From assembly GCF_030010375.1 (NCBI RefSeq), contig NZ_JASCRY010000003.1, forward strand, positions 310,001 through 374,000: DNA of 64,000 bases, written 5' to 3'. The notes under the pieces were generated by a model that worked only from the letters and a program-made list of their open reading frames with translations, searched no databases and was not told where the DNA came from. The position numbers and the translations under genes were made by a program. Below are positions 1 to 6,807 of this stretch, one piece after another. Origin of the DNA: Flavobacterium yafengii (GTDB lineage: Bacteria; Bacteroidota; Bacteroidia; Flavobacteriales; Flavobacteriaceae). The stretch's first letter is position 1. The number at the start of each line of letters is the position of its first letter.

Positions 1-351
1 GCGATAAACAAATATTTAGCCATAATTGCACAAACTACATCGCAATTTGATGACTATAATAATTTAGGCTATTGCTACATCCTCACCAAACAATACCTAA
101 AGGCTATCAAATATTTAAAAGAAGGCGAAAAACTTGACGAAACCGATTTGATAATCAAAGGAAATTTGGCACATGCCTATCTCTTAAGTGGAGACACCGA
201 ACAAGCAAAAACAATCTATTTAAAATACAAATCACAAAACATTAATGAAAGCTTAAGTTGGATTGACATGGTAAAAATAGATTTTGATGATTTTAGAAAG
301 GTTGGAATCCAGTCTGAAAATTTTAATGAAATATTAAACTTAATAAATTAA
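1..351 (+). CDS. TPR-like protein, C-terminal part (5' end outside window)
   Basis: The reading frame is open from base 1, so the N-terminus lies upstream of the window. The visible 116 residues are helical and repeat-like. Segments such as NNLGYCYILTKQYLKAIKYL and GNLAHAYLLSGDTEQAKTIY have the small/aromatic spacing of tetratricopeptide repeats (N-LG-Y---Q---AI-YL), giving about two TPR units. TPR proteins act as protein-binding scaffolds, and no enzymatic motif is visible here. The gene is AT-rich like the two genes after it. The next gene starts 14 bases after this stop, so the two may be cotranscribed. The TPR assignment rests on pattern only and the true function cannot be given from this fragment. 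Confidence 0.6.
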   Translation, partial: AINKYLAIIAQTTSQFDDYNNLGYCYILTKQYLKAIKYLKEGEKLDETDLIIKGNLAHAYLLSGDTEQAKTIYLKYKSQNINESLSWIDMVKIDFDDFRKVGIQSENFNEILNLIN

Positions 352-365
352 AAACAATAAATAAT

Positions 366-656
366 ATGGCAAATTTTACAAAAAAAGATTTAGGATTCAA
401 TAATTATTCCACAACTGCAGATGGTGGAGATAATCCAAAATATATAGGAACTCTCGATAGAATAAAAGTCGACAAAACTGAGGAATATGAGGTTATTTAT
501 TTCTGCAATAAATTTCTTGAAAAATATGATATTCCTCAAACAAAAGAAAGTTTTCAAAATGTTGAAAGATTATTGCATCATGAAGATTTAAGAGGGGAAG
601 ACAACAGAGAGAACATCATAAATTGGATCGCTAATAGTTGGCATAAAAATAATTAA
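366..656 (+). CDS. hypothetical 96-aa protein
   Basis: I do not recognise a family. The protein is small, soluble and acidic/polar, with no signal peptide or membrane segment. It has a helical C-terminal half (ENIINWIANSWHKNN at the end). It starts with ATG 14 bases after the TPR-like gene and may belong to the same transcript. Pairing of a TPR protein with a small soluble partner is seen in immunity and toxin loci, but nothing here proves that. Coding status is supported by the continuous frame, AT-rich codon use like its neighbours and plausible amino-acid composition. Confidence 0.55.
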   Translation: MANFTKKDLGFNNYSTTADGGDNPKYIGTLDRIKVDKTEEYEVIYFCNKFLEKYDIPQTKESFQNVERLLHHEDLRGEDNRENIINWIANSWHKNN

Positions 657-1025
657 AAAACCTCAATGCTATTTATAAGTTACTTATCTCCAAAACTGGA
701 GAATTGAAAAAAATTAATTGATCTGAGCCATAAAATTGAACACTATTTCATGGTCAACGTTATGTATCATTGCTGTTCTACCTCCTATAATAATTGGTTT
801 CCACATAAAAATTAAATTAAAATATATAATTATGAATCAAGGAATTATCTACCATTGAAGAATACAGAAAATAGTTCAAAAAATATAAAGACGTTTAAGT
901 GGTACTGAAAAAATAATAAGATAGTATTACTCAAAGTCTGTAACAATTAGGGACTTTAAACTGAGTAGATTCAAAAAGGAATTAAGTAGGAGTAGCTTAA
1001 AAATTAAAATAAATAATTTAAACAT
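657..1025. other. intergenic region, no confident gene
   Basis: This is AT-rich sequence without a convincing intact gene. The minus strand from about 800 down to 712 reads PIIIGGRTAM-type sequence for about 27 codons and the plus strand near 930-1010 has a short open stretch. Both look like decayed coding scraps. I could not assign a family. The region presumably holds the promoter of the operon that starts at 1026, but I found no good -33/-7 pair. Confidence 0.4.
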
Positions 1026-1343
1026 ATGAGTGGATCAGGAGGCGGTGGATACGTACCACCACAAAGAGCAAAATTTAATTGTGAAACAAGTCAAATTATC
1101 ACAAATCTTTCTAGTATAGATTTAATAGTACTTAAAAAACTATTTGTGGGAAATATTCTAGAAATTGAAATTGGTAAAAATGAAGCATTAATTGCCCTTA
1201 ATGCGGATGGAGAAATAATAGGTTCCGTTGTTCATCCTAGTACAACTGATATTATTGAATGTATCAAAATGGGAAATCATTATCAGGCAGAAATAATTGA
1301 AATTAATTATCCTGTTTGTAAAGTAAAAGTAAAAAGTATATAA
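1026..1343 (+). CDS. small protein with glycine-rich N-terminus (defence-operon component, HIRAN-like fold possible)
   Basis: A 105-aa protein begins MSGSGGGGYVPPQ, an exposed-looking Gly/Pro head, followed by a compact beta-rich domain. That domain contains LFVGNILEIEI, an ALNADGEIIGSVV strand-turn-strand and a closing KVKVK strand. The pattern 'basic/acidic strand - D/N-G-x-x-I/L-G - helix - variable strand' resembles HIRAN-type small beta domains, but this is a weak fold guess. The gene ends one base before the ATG of the PfkB/NDT fusion, so it is the first gene of a tight four-gene operon. In QueC-containing immune systems (Qat, type IV CBASS) a glycine-containing protein N-terminus is acted on by the QueC homologue. 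By analogy this Gly-rich head could be the substrate of the QueC-like enzyme encoded two genes downstream; that is inference. Confidence 0.7.
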   Translation: MSGSGGGGYVPPQRAKFNCETSQIITNLSSIDLIVLKKLFVGNILEIEIGKNEALIALNADGEIIGSVVHPSTTDIIECIKMGNHYQAEIIEINYPVCKVKVKSI

Positions 1344-1344
1344 T

Positions 1345-2532
1345 ATGATCTCAGTTATTGGTGGTACATATCGTGAAATAGATTATGATGATATTTCTAT
1401 GGATATCTATGGTTCAGGTTTCAGATGTTGCAAATTTTTATTAGAAAATAAATGTGCTGTGAAATATTTCACAAGTGGTAATGATGAGGTAGTAAATTAT
1501 TTAAAAGAAAACGAAAAAGTATATAACGATTTCAAGTTTGAATGCACTGAAAGTGACAATTTAATAACTTTTAAATATAATTTTGCGTTAGACAATCCAA
1601 ATATTTTTCCACATATTTTAAATTTAAAAAAAACAGATAACATTCAAGTCAATAATGAAAATATTATTTGCTATGGCATGTTAGAGTCAGAATTTACAGC
1701 AAATGGGGGAAAAGTAGTTTACGACCCACAAACTCCAATAAAGCCAAAAAAATTTAGTGAAATAGGTAAAGCTGAACAACTTATTTATATTGTAAATCTG
1801 AATGAGGCAAAAGCAATTTCTTCTTGCAATACGATAGAAGAGATAAAAAATTATTTTTTTAATGAAGAAAATGCTATAGCAGTAATTATCAAAAATGGTC
1901 CATTTGGAGCTAAGCTATTTTATAAGAATAATGAATTCCATATTCCATCATACGTTACAGAAAATGTAAATAAAATAGGCTCAGGAGACATTTTTACTTC
2001 TAGTTTTGGTTACTATTGGATGATAAAAAATCTTCCATTAGAAGAATGTGCAATACTCGCTTCAAAAACAACTTCTCTATATTGTGATAAGAAAGCATAT
2101 ATTGACACCCAGGAATTTAATTATGATTTTATTGAATTTCAAAATAAAAATTTAATTGATAAACAAATATACATTGCAGCCCCATTCTTTTCAATTGCTG
2201 AATTAATTCTAATAGACAAGATTAGGAACGCATTTCTTGAATTTGGAGTTAAGGTATTTTCACCTTTTCATGATATTGGATTGGGAGATGATGAATCCAT
2301 TGCTTTTAAAGACTTAGAAGGAATAAAAAACTCAGATATTATATTTTGTGTATTTGATAATTTAGATTCAGGCACTTTAATAGAATCCGGATTTTCATTA
2401 GCTATGAATAAAAAAATAATCGGTTACCACAGAACTTGTGAAGATTCTAAATTATTAATGCTAAAGCCAGGAAAAATAAAAATATTCAAACATTTAACAA
2501 CAGCTATGTATCATACTATATGGAATCTATAA
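1345..2532 (+). CDS. PfkB-family sugar/nucleoside kinase fused to nucleoside 2-deoxyribosyltransferase
   Basis: A 395-aa two-domain protein. Residues 1 to about 265 resemble a PfkB/ribokinase fold. The C-terminal signature appears as KIGSGDIF, with the catalytic-base position at Asp215, preceded by a KNGPFGAKLF strand pair typical of the family. Residues from about 274 to the end are a nucleoside 2-deoxyribosyltransferase (NDT) domain. It shows the YIAAPFF start, an SDIIFCVFDN strand and DSGTLIESGF, where Glu347 matches the catalytic glutamate. NDT enzymes cleave or exchange the base of (deoxy)nucleosides and PfkB kinases phosphorylate sugars or nucleosides. The fusion suggests coupled base removal and phosphorylation of a (modified) nucleoside. 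The gene overlaps the QueC-like gene by 13 bases. The PfkB half is divergent and short, so kinase activity is less certain than the NDT assignment. Confidence 0.85.
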   Translation: MISVIGGTYREIDYDDISMDIYGSGFRCCKFLLENKCAVKYFTSGNDEVVNYLKENEKVYNDFKFECTESDNLITFKYNFALDNPNIFPHILNLKKTDNIQVNNENIICYGMLESEFTANGGKVVYDPQTPIKPKKFSEIGKAEQLIYIVNLNEAKAISSCNTIEEIKNYFFNEENAIAVIIKNGPFGAKLFYKNNEFHIPSYVTENVNKIGSGDIFTSSFGYYWMIKNLPLEECAILASKTTSLYCDKKAYIDTQEFNYDFIEFQNKNLIDKQIYIAAPFFSIAELILIDKIRNAFLEFGVKVFSPFHDIGLGDDESIAFKDLEGIKNSDIIFCVFDNLDSGTLIESGFSLAMNKKIIGYHRTCEDSKLLMLKPGKIKIFKHLTTAMYHTIWNL

Positions 2533-3119
2533 AAAAAGGTGTTTTGTTATCAGGTGGTATTGATTCTATATGCCTAGCATATGGATTAAGACCTGAAATT
2601 GCTTATACAATAGATTATGGGCAAACTGTTGCTGAAAGAGAAATATATGTCTCACAATATATCTGTAAAGAATTAAATATCGAACACCAAATAATTAGTG
2701 TTGATTGTAAAAGTTTAGGCTCAGGAACTTTAGCAAATTCAACTAACTTAAGTTTTTCTCCATCTGATGAGTGGTGGCCATATCGAAACCAATTGATAAT
2801 TACTTTGGCACTTATGCAAGGTATTAAAGATGGAATAAAAGAACTACACTTAGCAACAGTAAAATCAGATGAATTTCACAAAGATGGAACAAAAAAATTT
2901 TATGAATATATAAATAAATTAGTTTCTTATCAAGAAGGCGAAATATCTATTAAATGTGAAACTAATGACCTATTCAGTCATGAATTAGCAATTAAATATA
3001 ATGTTCCTGTTGAACTATTATCTCTTGCTCATTCCTGTCATGTTTCAAATGTTGCATGTGGGAAATGTTCTGGTTGCATAAAACAAATGAGAGTTCGGTT
3101 TGAATTAAAAATTGATTAA
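2520..3119 (+). CDS. QueC-like ATP pyrophosphatase (7-cyano-7-deazaguanine synthase family)
   Basis: A 199-aa N-type ATP-pyrophosphatase. The PP-loop SGGIDS lies at residues 11-16, an internal YRNQLII segment matches the conserved Arg-Asn of QueC, and a four-cysteine zinc site (Cys173, 180, 183, 186 in a C-x6-C-x2-C-x2-C pattern) is followed by basic residues. All expected catalytic motifs are present. The protein is somewhat shorter than housekeeping QueC (about 220 aa). No other queuosine gene (queD, queE, queF, tgt) lies nearby, while an NDT and a dGTPase do. It is therefore more likely an accessory QueC homologue of the kind found in Qat and type IV CBASS immunity than a tRNA-modification enzyme. 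It starts inside the 3' end of the upstream gene, which implies translational coupling. Confidence 0.88.
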   Translation: MESIKKGVLLSGGIDSICLAYGLRPEIAYTIDYGQTVAEREIYVSQYICKELNIEHQIISVDCKSLGSGTLANSTNLSFSPSDEWWPYRNQLIITLALMQGIKDGIKELHLATVKSDEFHKDGTKKFYEYINKLVSYQEGEISIKCETNDLFSHELAIKYNVPVELLSLAHSCHVSNVACGKCSGCIKQMRVRFELKID

Positions 3120-3129
3120 AATACTACAT

Positions 3130-4524
3130 ATGAAATTAGATTGGAATAAATTAATTACAAGTAAACGATTAGGTACAGATAGTAAAAATCTTCAAGCAGA
3201 TGCAAGGAATGAGTTTGAAAGAGACGTTGATAGAGTAATATTTTCTTCAGCATTTAGAAGATTACAAGATAAAACTCAAGTTTTTCCAATTCCCAAAAGT
3301 GATTTCATACATTCTAGATTAACTCATAGTATAGAAGTCGCAAGTATTGGAAGATCTTTAGGAAAGTTAGTAGGAACTTTTGTGATAGAAAAAGAAGGAG
3401 AAATTAGAGATGGTCATACAAATGAAATTATAACACCAGATACATTTGCTAATATAATTTCAGCTTCATGTATGGCTCATGATATTGGAAATCCTCCTTT
3501 CGGACATTCTGGAGAAGAGTCATTTAGACATTATTATAAAAATCATTTAAACAATAACTCCAAATCATTATTTACTAAATTAAATAAGACGAAACAAGAT
3601 GATTTTCTTCGATTTGAAGGAAATGCGGAAGGTTTTAGAATCCTAACAAATGATCATCCTTCCGGCTTTGATGGTGGTTTAAAACTGACTTATTCTACAT
3701 TATCTACATTTTCAAAATATACTTGTGGTGGTGGGGATATTGAACAAAATGAACTTGGATTATCCGCATTAAAAAGAAGATCATGTAAAAAAGTTGGCTT
3801 TTTTCAATCTGAAAAAGAAATTTTTGAAAAAATTTCCCAAGAATTAGGATTGTTACAATTATCTGAGAAGCAAATATATTATACACGGCATCCTTTAGCA
3901 TTTGTAATGGAAGCTGCAGATAATATAAGTTATCAAATAATGGATTTAGAAGACGGTCATAAATTAGGATTAATCAGCACCGATGAAGTTGTTAATTTAT
4001 TAAAACCTTTTACAGAAAACATCAAAAATGACCCTTGCAGTATAGACGAATTATTAAAAATAAAAGACCCTTGCGAAAAAGTTGGGGCATTTAGAGCTAA
4101 ATCTATTAATAGCTTAATTTATCAATGCTTTGAAGTTTTTAAAACAAATTATTCAAAAATAATGACCGGTGAATTTGACTCTGAGTTAACTGATTTAATT
4201 CCTCAAAAAAACCAACTTATAAAAATTGAAGATATAAAAGGTGAAAAACTTTTTAGCTATGATAAAGTTGTTTCAATTGAATCATCAGGAAGACACGTCA
4301 TAAAAGGTTTACTAGAACTATATTTGGATGCTTATGAAAATATTGATGATAAATATGGTAAGAATATTATAAATATGCTTCCTCTCCATTTTAGAGTAAA
4401 AAAAGGAGAGGACCCATATTTAGTTTTATTAAAAATATCAAGCTATTTATCTAGAATGACAGATTCATTCGCTATAGACCAATTCAGATCTTTAACTGGT
4501 CACAAATTTCCTGAAATAAACTAA
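3130..4524 (+). CDS. dGTPase-like HD-domain deoxynucleoside triphosphohydrolase
   Basis: A 464-aa member of the dGTPase/HD superfamily. The N-terminus has the typical RNEFERDVDRVIFSSAFRRL basic segment, then the HD metal ligands: His66 in RLTHSIEV, His117-Asp118 in MAHDIGNPPFGHSGE, and an Asp in EAADNISYQIMD. dGTPases hydrolyse dNTPs to nucleoside and triphosphate, and some act in phage defence by dNTP depletion. I chose ATG 3130, which opens with MKLDWNKL as family members do. A TTG at 3112 would add six residues and overlap the upstream stop. The gene lies 10 bases after the QueC-like stop and is the last gene of the operon. Base use is as AT-rich as the three upstream genes, and lower in GC than the polymerase genes downstream, which fits a transferred cassette. 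Confidence 0.9.
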   Translation: MKLDWNKLITSKRLGTDSKNLQADARNEFERDVDRVIFSSAFRRLQDKTQVFPIPKSDFIHSRLTHSIEVASIGRSLGKLVGTFVIEKEGEIRDGHTNEIITPDTFANIISASCMAHDIGNPPFGHSGEESFRHYYKNHLNNNSKSLFTKLNKTKQDDFLRFEGNAEGFRILTNDHPSGFDGGLKLTYSTLSTFSKYTCGGGDIEQNELGLSALKRRSCKKVGFFQSEKEIFEKISQELGLLQLSEKQIYYTRHPLAFVMEAADNISYQIMDLEDGHKLGLISTDEVVNLLKPFTENIKNDPCSIDELLKIKDPCEKVGAFRAKSINSLIYQCFEVFKTNYSKIMTGEFDSELTDLIPQKNQLIKIEDIKGEKLFSYDKVVSIESSGRHVIKGLLELYLDAYENIDDKYGKNIINMLPLHFRVKKGEDPYLVLLKISSYLSRMTDSFAIDQFRSLTGHKFPEIN

Positions 4525-4526
4525 AA

Positions 4527-4702
4527 ATGAATAAATAATATTTAGCAAAAACCTCTAGTATAGTCAATAAAGTATGGTCATTTTGTCAAACCCTTAGAGA
4601 CAACGGTGTAGACTATGGTGACTACTAGAACAATTAACATATTTATTGTTCCTCAAGATGGCTGACCAATACAGTAAGTATAAAATCAGCCGTAAAAAAT
4701 GA
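4527..4702 (+). pseudogene. hsdM: type I restriction methylase HsdM, N-terminal remnant (frameshifted)
   Basis: Translation of 4542-4626 gives SSIVNKVWSFCQTLRDNGVD followed by YGDY. After a one-base deletion at about 4627 the next frame continues EQLTYLLFLKMADQYSK until TGA at 4700. This is the conserved N-terminal helical region of HsdM (SSIV-KVW-FC-TLRD-GV-YGDYLEQLTYLLFLKMAD). There is also an in-frame TAA at 4536 just after a possible ATG. Nothing of the methylase catalytic domain, HsdS or HsdR follows here, so this is a short dead stub next to the nucleotide-defence operon. Confidence 0.85.
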
Positions 4703-4765
4703 ACTAGACAATAATCCGTGGAAGTTTAATTACAACTACATTAATTTCCTAATGCTGTGATCTGT

Positions 4766-5533
4766 TTAGAAAAGTTTATCCTTTACTTCCCTAACCTCTC
4801 TTCTCAAATCCATTATTATTTCTTTCAAACTTTCCGGACTTAAATTATCGGGCTTAAATTCTTCAGTAGCCAGACTGCAGGCAAACTCCCAAATCTCCAG
4901 AATTTCTGAAGCCTTCACCTCATACGATTTATAATAGGTATTATCCGAATGAAGTACTAAGGCGTTTTTCCCATTTTTGTTTAATCGCTTGTACACAATC
5001 CCTTCGTTTTTGGTCAGCAATATATACGTCTTCCCATCCATAACATCCCCTAATTTTTCTACATAACGACCTACAATAAAAAAACCACTTTTATGCGGTG
5101 GCATAGAATCCCCATCCACAGGAAAAGCCCTGAATTTGCCATTGCGCAACCACGGCAACGAAATGTGTTGCAGGTTTTCAATAAATTCCGGATCAGAATA
5201 ACCGGCAAGATATCCAGCTCTCGCTTTATGAGGGACAATTTCAATAAAATTATCTCCGGCCGCATCCACCGTAATGGGCAATAATATTCTGTTGTCCCCA
5301 AGTTTCAACAAATCATCTACCGGTATTTTTCGAACATCCACAGAAAGTAACAGGTCAATACTGATGTGGTAATAATGTGCTATTTTTTTTAGTATTTCAT
5401 AAGGAGCTTCCGAAGTTCCGTCTTCATATTTGACATACCTACCCCTGGTTATACCTAAGGATTTCGCCAGCTTTTCTTGCGAAATTTTATGTTGTACCCT
5501 AAGGTTCCTAATGTTGTCGGAAAATAAAGACAT
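4766..5533 (-). CDS. LexA-like XRE/S24 autocleavable repressor
   Basis: A 255-aa protein with an N-terminal helix-turn-helix of XRE type (about residues 5-60; QEKLAKSLGITRGRYVKYED) and a C-terminal S24 peptidase/LexA-like domain. The catalytic serine is in GDSM (Ser143), the lysine in VYKRL (Lys182), and an Ala106-Gly107 pair in KARAGYL fits a self-cleavage site. I chose the ATG at 5533 (MSLFSDNIRNLR). A longer frame would run into the divergent dinB gene and is not protein-like. It is transcribed away from the dinB-dnaE pair with palindromes between them. The simplest reading is a DNA-damage-responsive repressor of the mutagenesis cassette and of itself, cleaved on a RecA-type signal; the regulation is inference from layout. 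Confidence 0.88.
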   Translation of the reverse strand: MSLFSDNIRNLRVQHKISQEKLAKSLGITRGRYVKYEDGTSEAPYEILKKIAHYYHISIDLLLSVDVRKIPVDDLLKLGDNRILLPITVDAAGDNFIEIVPHKARAGYLAGYSDPEFIENLQHISLPWLRNGKFRAFPVDGDSMPPHKSGFFIVGRYVEKLGDVMDGKTYILLTKNEGIVYKRLNKNGKNALVLHSDNTYYKSYEVKASEILEIWEFACSLATEEFKPDNLSPESLKEIIMDLRREVREVKDKLF

Positions 5534-5542
5534 AGGTATTTT

Positions 5543-5598
5543 GTTATAATTTGTAACAACAAATATACTTAAATTTGTTAGTATCTGTACTAATTTTG
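5543..5598. promoter_or_regulatory. divergent promoter/operator with three inverted repeats
   Basis: The 88-base gap between the LexA-like gene and dinB holds three palindromic sites. They are 5543-5557 (GTTATAATTTGTAAC, imperfect), 5558-5579 (AACAAAT - 8 bp - ATTTGTT, perfect 7-bp arms) and 5578-5593 (TTAGTA - TCTG - TACTAA, perfect 6-bp arms). The last overlaps a Bacteroidota-type -7 box TAATTTTG at 5591-5598 that points to dinB. On the other strand TATATTTG (complement of 5561-5568) fits a -7 box for the repressor gene. Overlap of palindromes with both promoters is what an autoregulated SOS-type operator would look like. No binding data can be seen. Confidence 0.6.
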
Positions 5599-5621
5599 TA
5601 ACGTATAAAAAAGAAAAGAAG

Positions 5622-6803
5622 ATGAAAAGAGCAATTGTACACATGGATTTAGATACTTTTTTTGTGTCCTGTGAAAGACTGGGGAATTCAAAACTGGAAG
5701 GAATACCTTTGATTATTGGTGGCGGAGATCGTGGTGTCGTGGCTTCTTGTTCTTATGAAGCCCGCACCTTCGGAGTACGTTCCGCCATGCCTATTAAAAT
5801 GGCACTCCGCCTCTGCCCGCAAGCTAAAGTGATGAAAGGCGATATGGAATTGTATTCCAAATTATCGCATGACGTAACCGAAGTCATTCAAGAAAAAGCA
5901 CCAATTGTAGAAAAAGCCAGCATCGATGAATTTTACCTGGATATTACCGGAATGGATAAATTTTATGGGAGCTACAAATGGACCAACGAATTAGCACAAT
6001 CCGTTACTAAAGAAACTGGTTTACCAATAAGTTTTGCATTATCAATAAACAAAACCGTTTCCAAAATTGGTACCGGTGAAGCCAAACCCAAAGGAAACTT
6101 AGAAATACCCGAAAATAGGGTGCGGTCTTTCTTAAATCCGCTTTCGATTCAAAAAATTCCTATGGTGGGCGATGTCACGTTTCAGTTATTGTCCCGAATT
6201 GGAATCCGTACCATTCAGACCCTTTCAGAAATGCCTGCCGAAGTATTACAGCGAATGATAGGCAAAAACGGCATCGACATCTGGAAGAAAGCCAATGGCA
6301 TCGACAACAATCCGGTGGAACCCTATATGGAACGAAAATCCATTTCAACGGAACATACTTTTACTCAGGATACCATTGACATTCCAAAACTAAAGTTTGT
6401 GCTTATTGGTATGGTGGAAAAATTGGCTTTTCAGTTGCGTTCTGAAGAATGGCTGACTTCCACTGTGGTAATTAAAATTAGATATTCCAATTTTGATACG
6501 GAAACCAAACAATGCAAAGTAGCCTATACCTCAGCCGATCACACGCTGACCAAAACAGTTACCGACTTATTTGATAAAGTATACCAACGTCGCATGCGAC
6601 TTCGGTTAATAGGAATTCGCTTCAGTGGGTTGGTTCGTGGAACCTATCAAATCAATTTATTTGAAGATACCGAAGAAATGCTGTCACTATACCAAGCGAT
6701 GGATAAAATGAAAAGCCGTTATGGCTTTGATGCGGTGATGCGTTGTGCCGGAGCAACATTCAAACCGAATAACAAATCCGAAATTTTAAAACGCAAATTA
6801 TAA
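5622..6803 (+). CDS. dinB: Y-family DNA polymerase, DinB (Pol IV) type
   Basis: A 393-aa translesion polymerase. The palm carboxylates are visible: Asp9 with Asp11 in HMDLDTFFVSCE, and Asp102-Glu103 in KASIDEFYLD. The VVASCSYEARTFGVRSAMP segment of the fingers and a helix-hairpin-helix region (IPMVGDVTFQLLSRIGI) are present, and a little-finger domain follows from about residue 240. The length is usual for DinB. The gene is followed after 4 bases by a DnaE2-type alpha subunit and is divergent from a LexA-like repressor. It therefore probably works as the mutagenic polymerase or mismatch extender of an inducible two-polymerase cassette, comparable to imuB-dnaE2 cassettes, although here the Y-family member keeps its active site. 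Confidence 0.93.
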   Translation: MKRAIVHMDLDTFFVSCERLGNSKLEGIPLIIGGGDRGVVASCSYEARTFGVRSAMPIKMALRLCPQAKVMKGDMELYSKLSHDVTEVIQEKAPIVEKASIDEFYLDITGMDKFYGSYKWTNELAQSVTKETGLPISFALSINKTVSKIGTGEAKPKGNLEIPENRVRSFLNPLSIQKIPMVGDVTFQLLSRIGIRTIQTLSEMPAEVLQRMIGKNGIDIWKKANGIDNNPVEPYMERKSISTEHTFTQDTIDIPKLKFVLIGMVEKLAFQLRSEEWLTSTVVIKIRYSNFDTETKQCKVAYTSADHTLTKTVTDLFDKVYQRRMRLRLIGIRFSGLVRGTYQINLFEDTEEMLSLYQAMDKMKSRYGFDAVMRCAGATFKPNNKSEILKRKL

Positions 6804-6807
6804 CATA

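Noticed and set aside
3112..3129. Upstream TTG start for the dGTPase-like gene
   Set aside because: It adds six residues that overlap the QueC-like stop, and the ATG at 3130 gives the usual N-terminus.
1026..4524. Queuosine or tRNA-modification operon
   Set aside because: Only a QueC homologue is present; queD, queE, queF and tgt are absent, while NDT and dGTPase genes do not belong to that pathway.
5534..5644. N-terminal extension of the LexA-like protein
   Set aside because: It would overlap the dinB start and cover the operator. The internal ATG at 5533 gives the standard HTH N-terminus.
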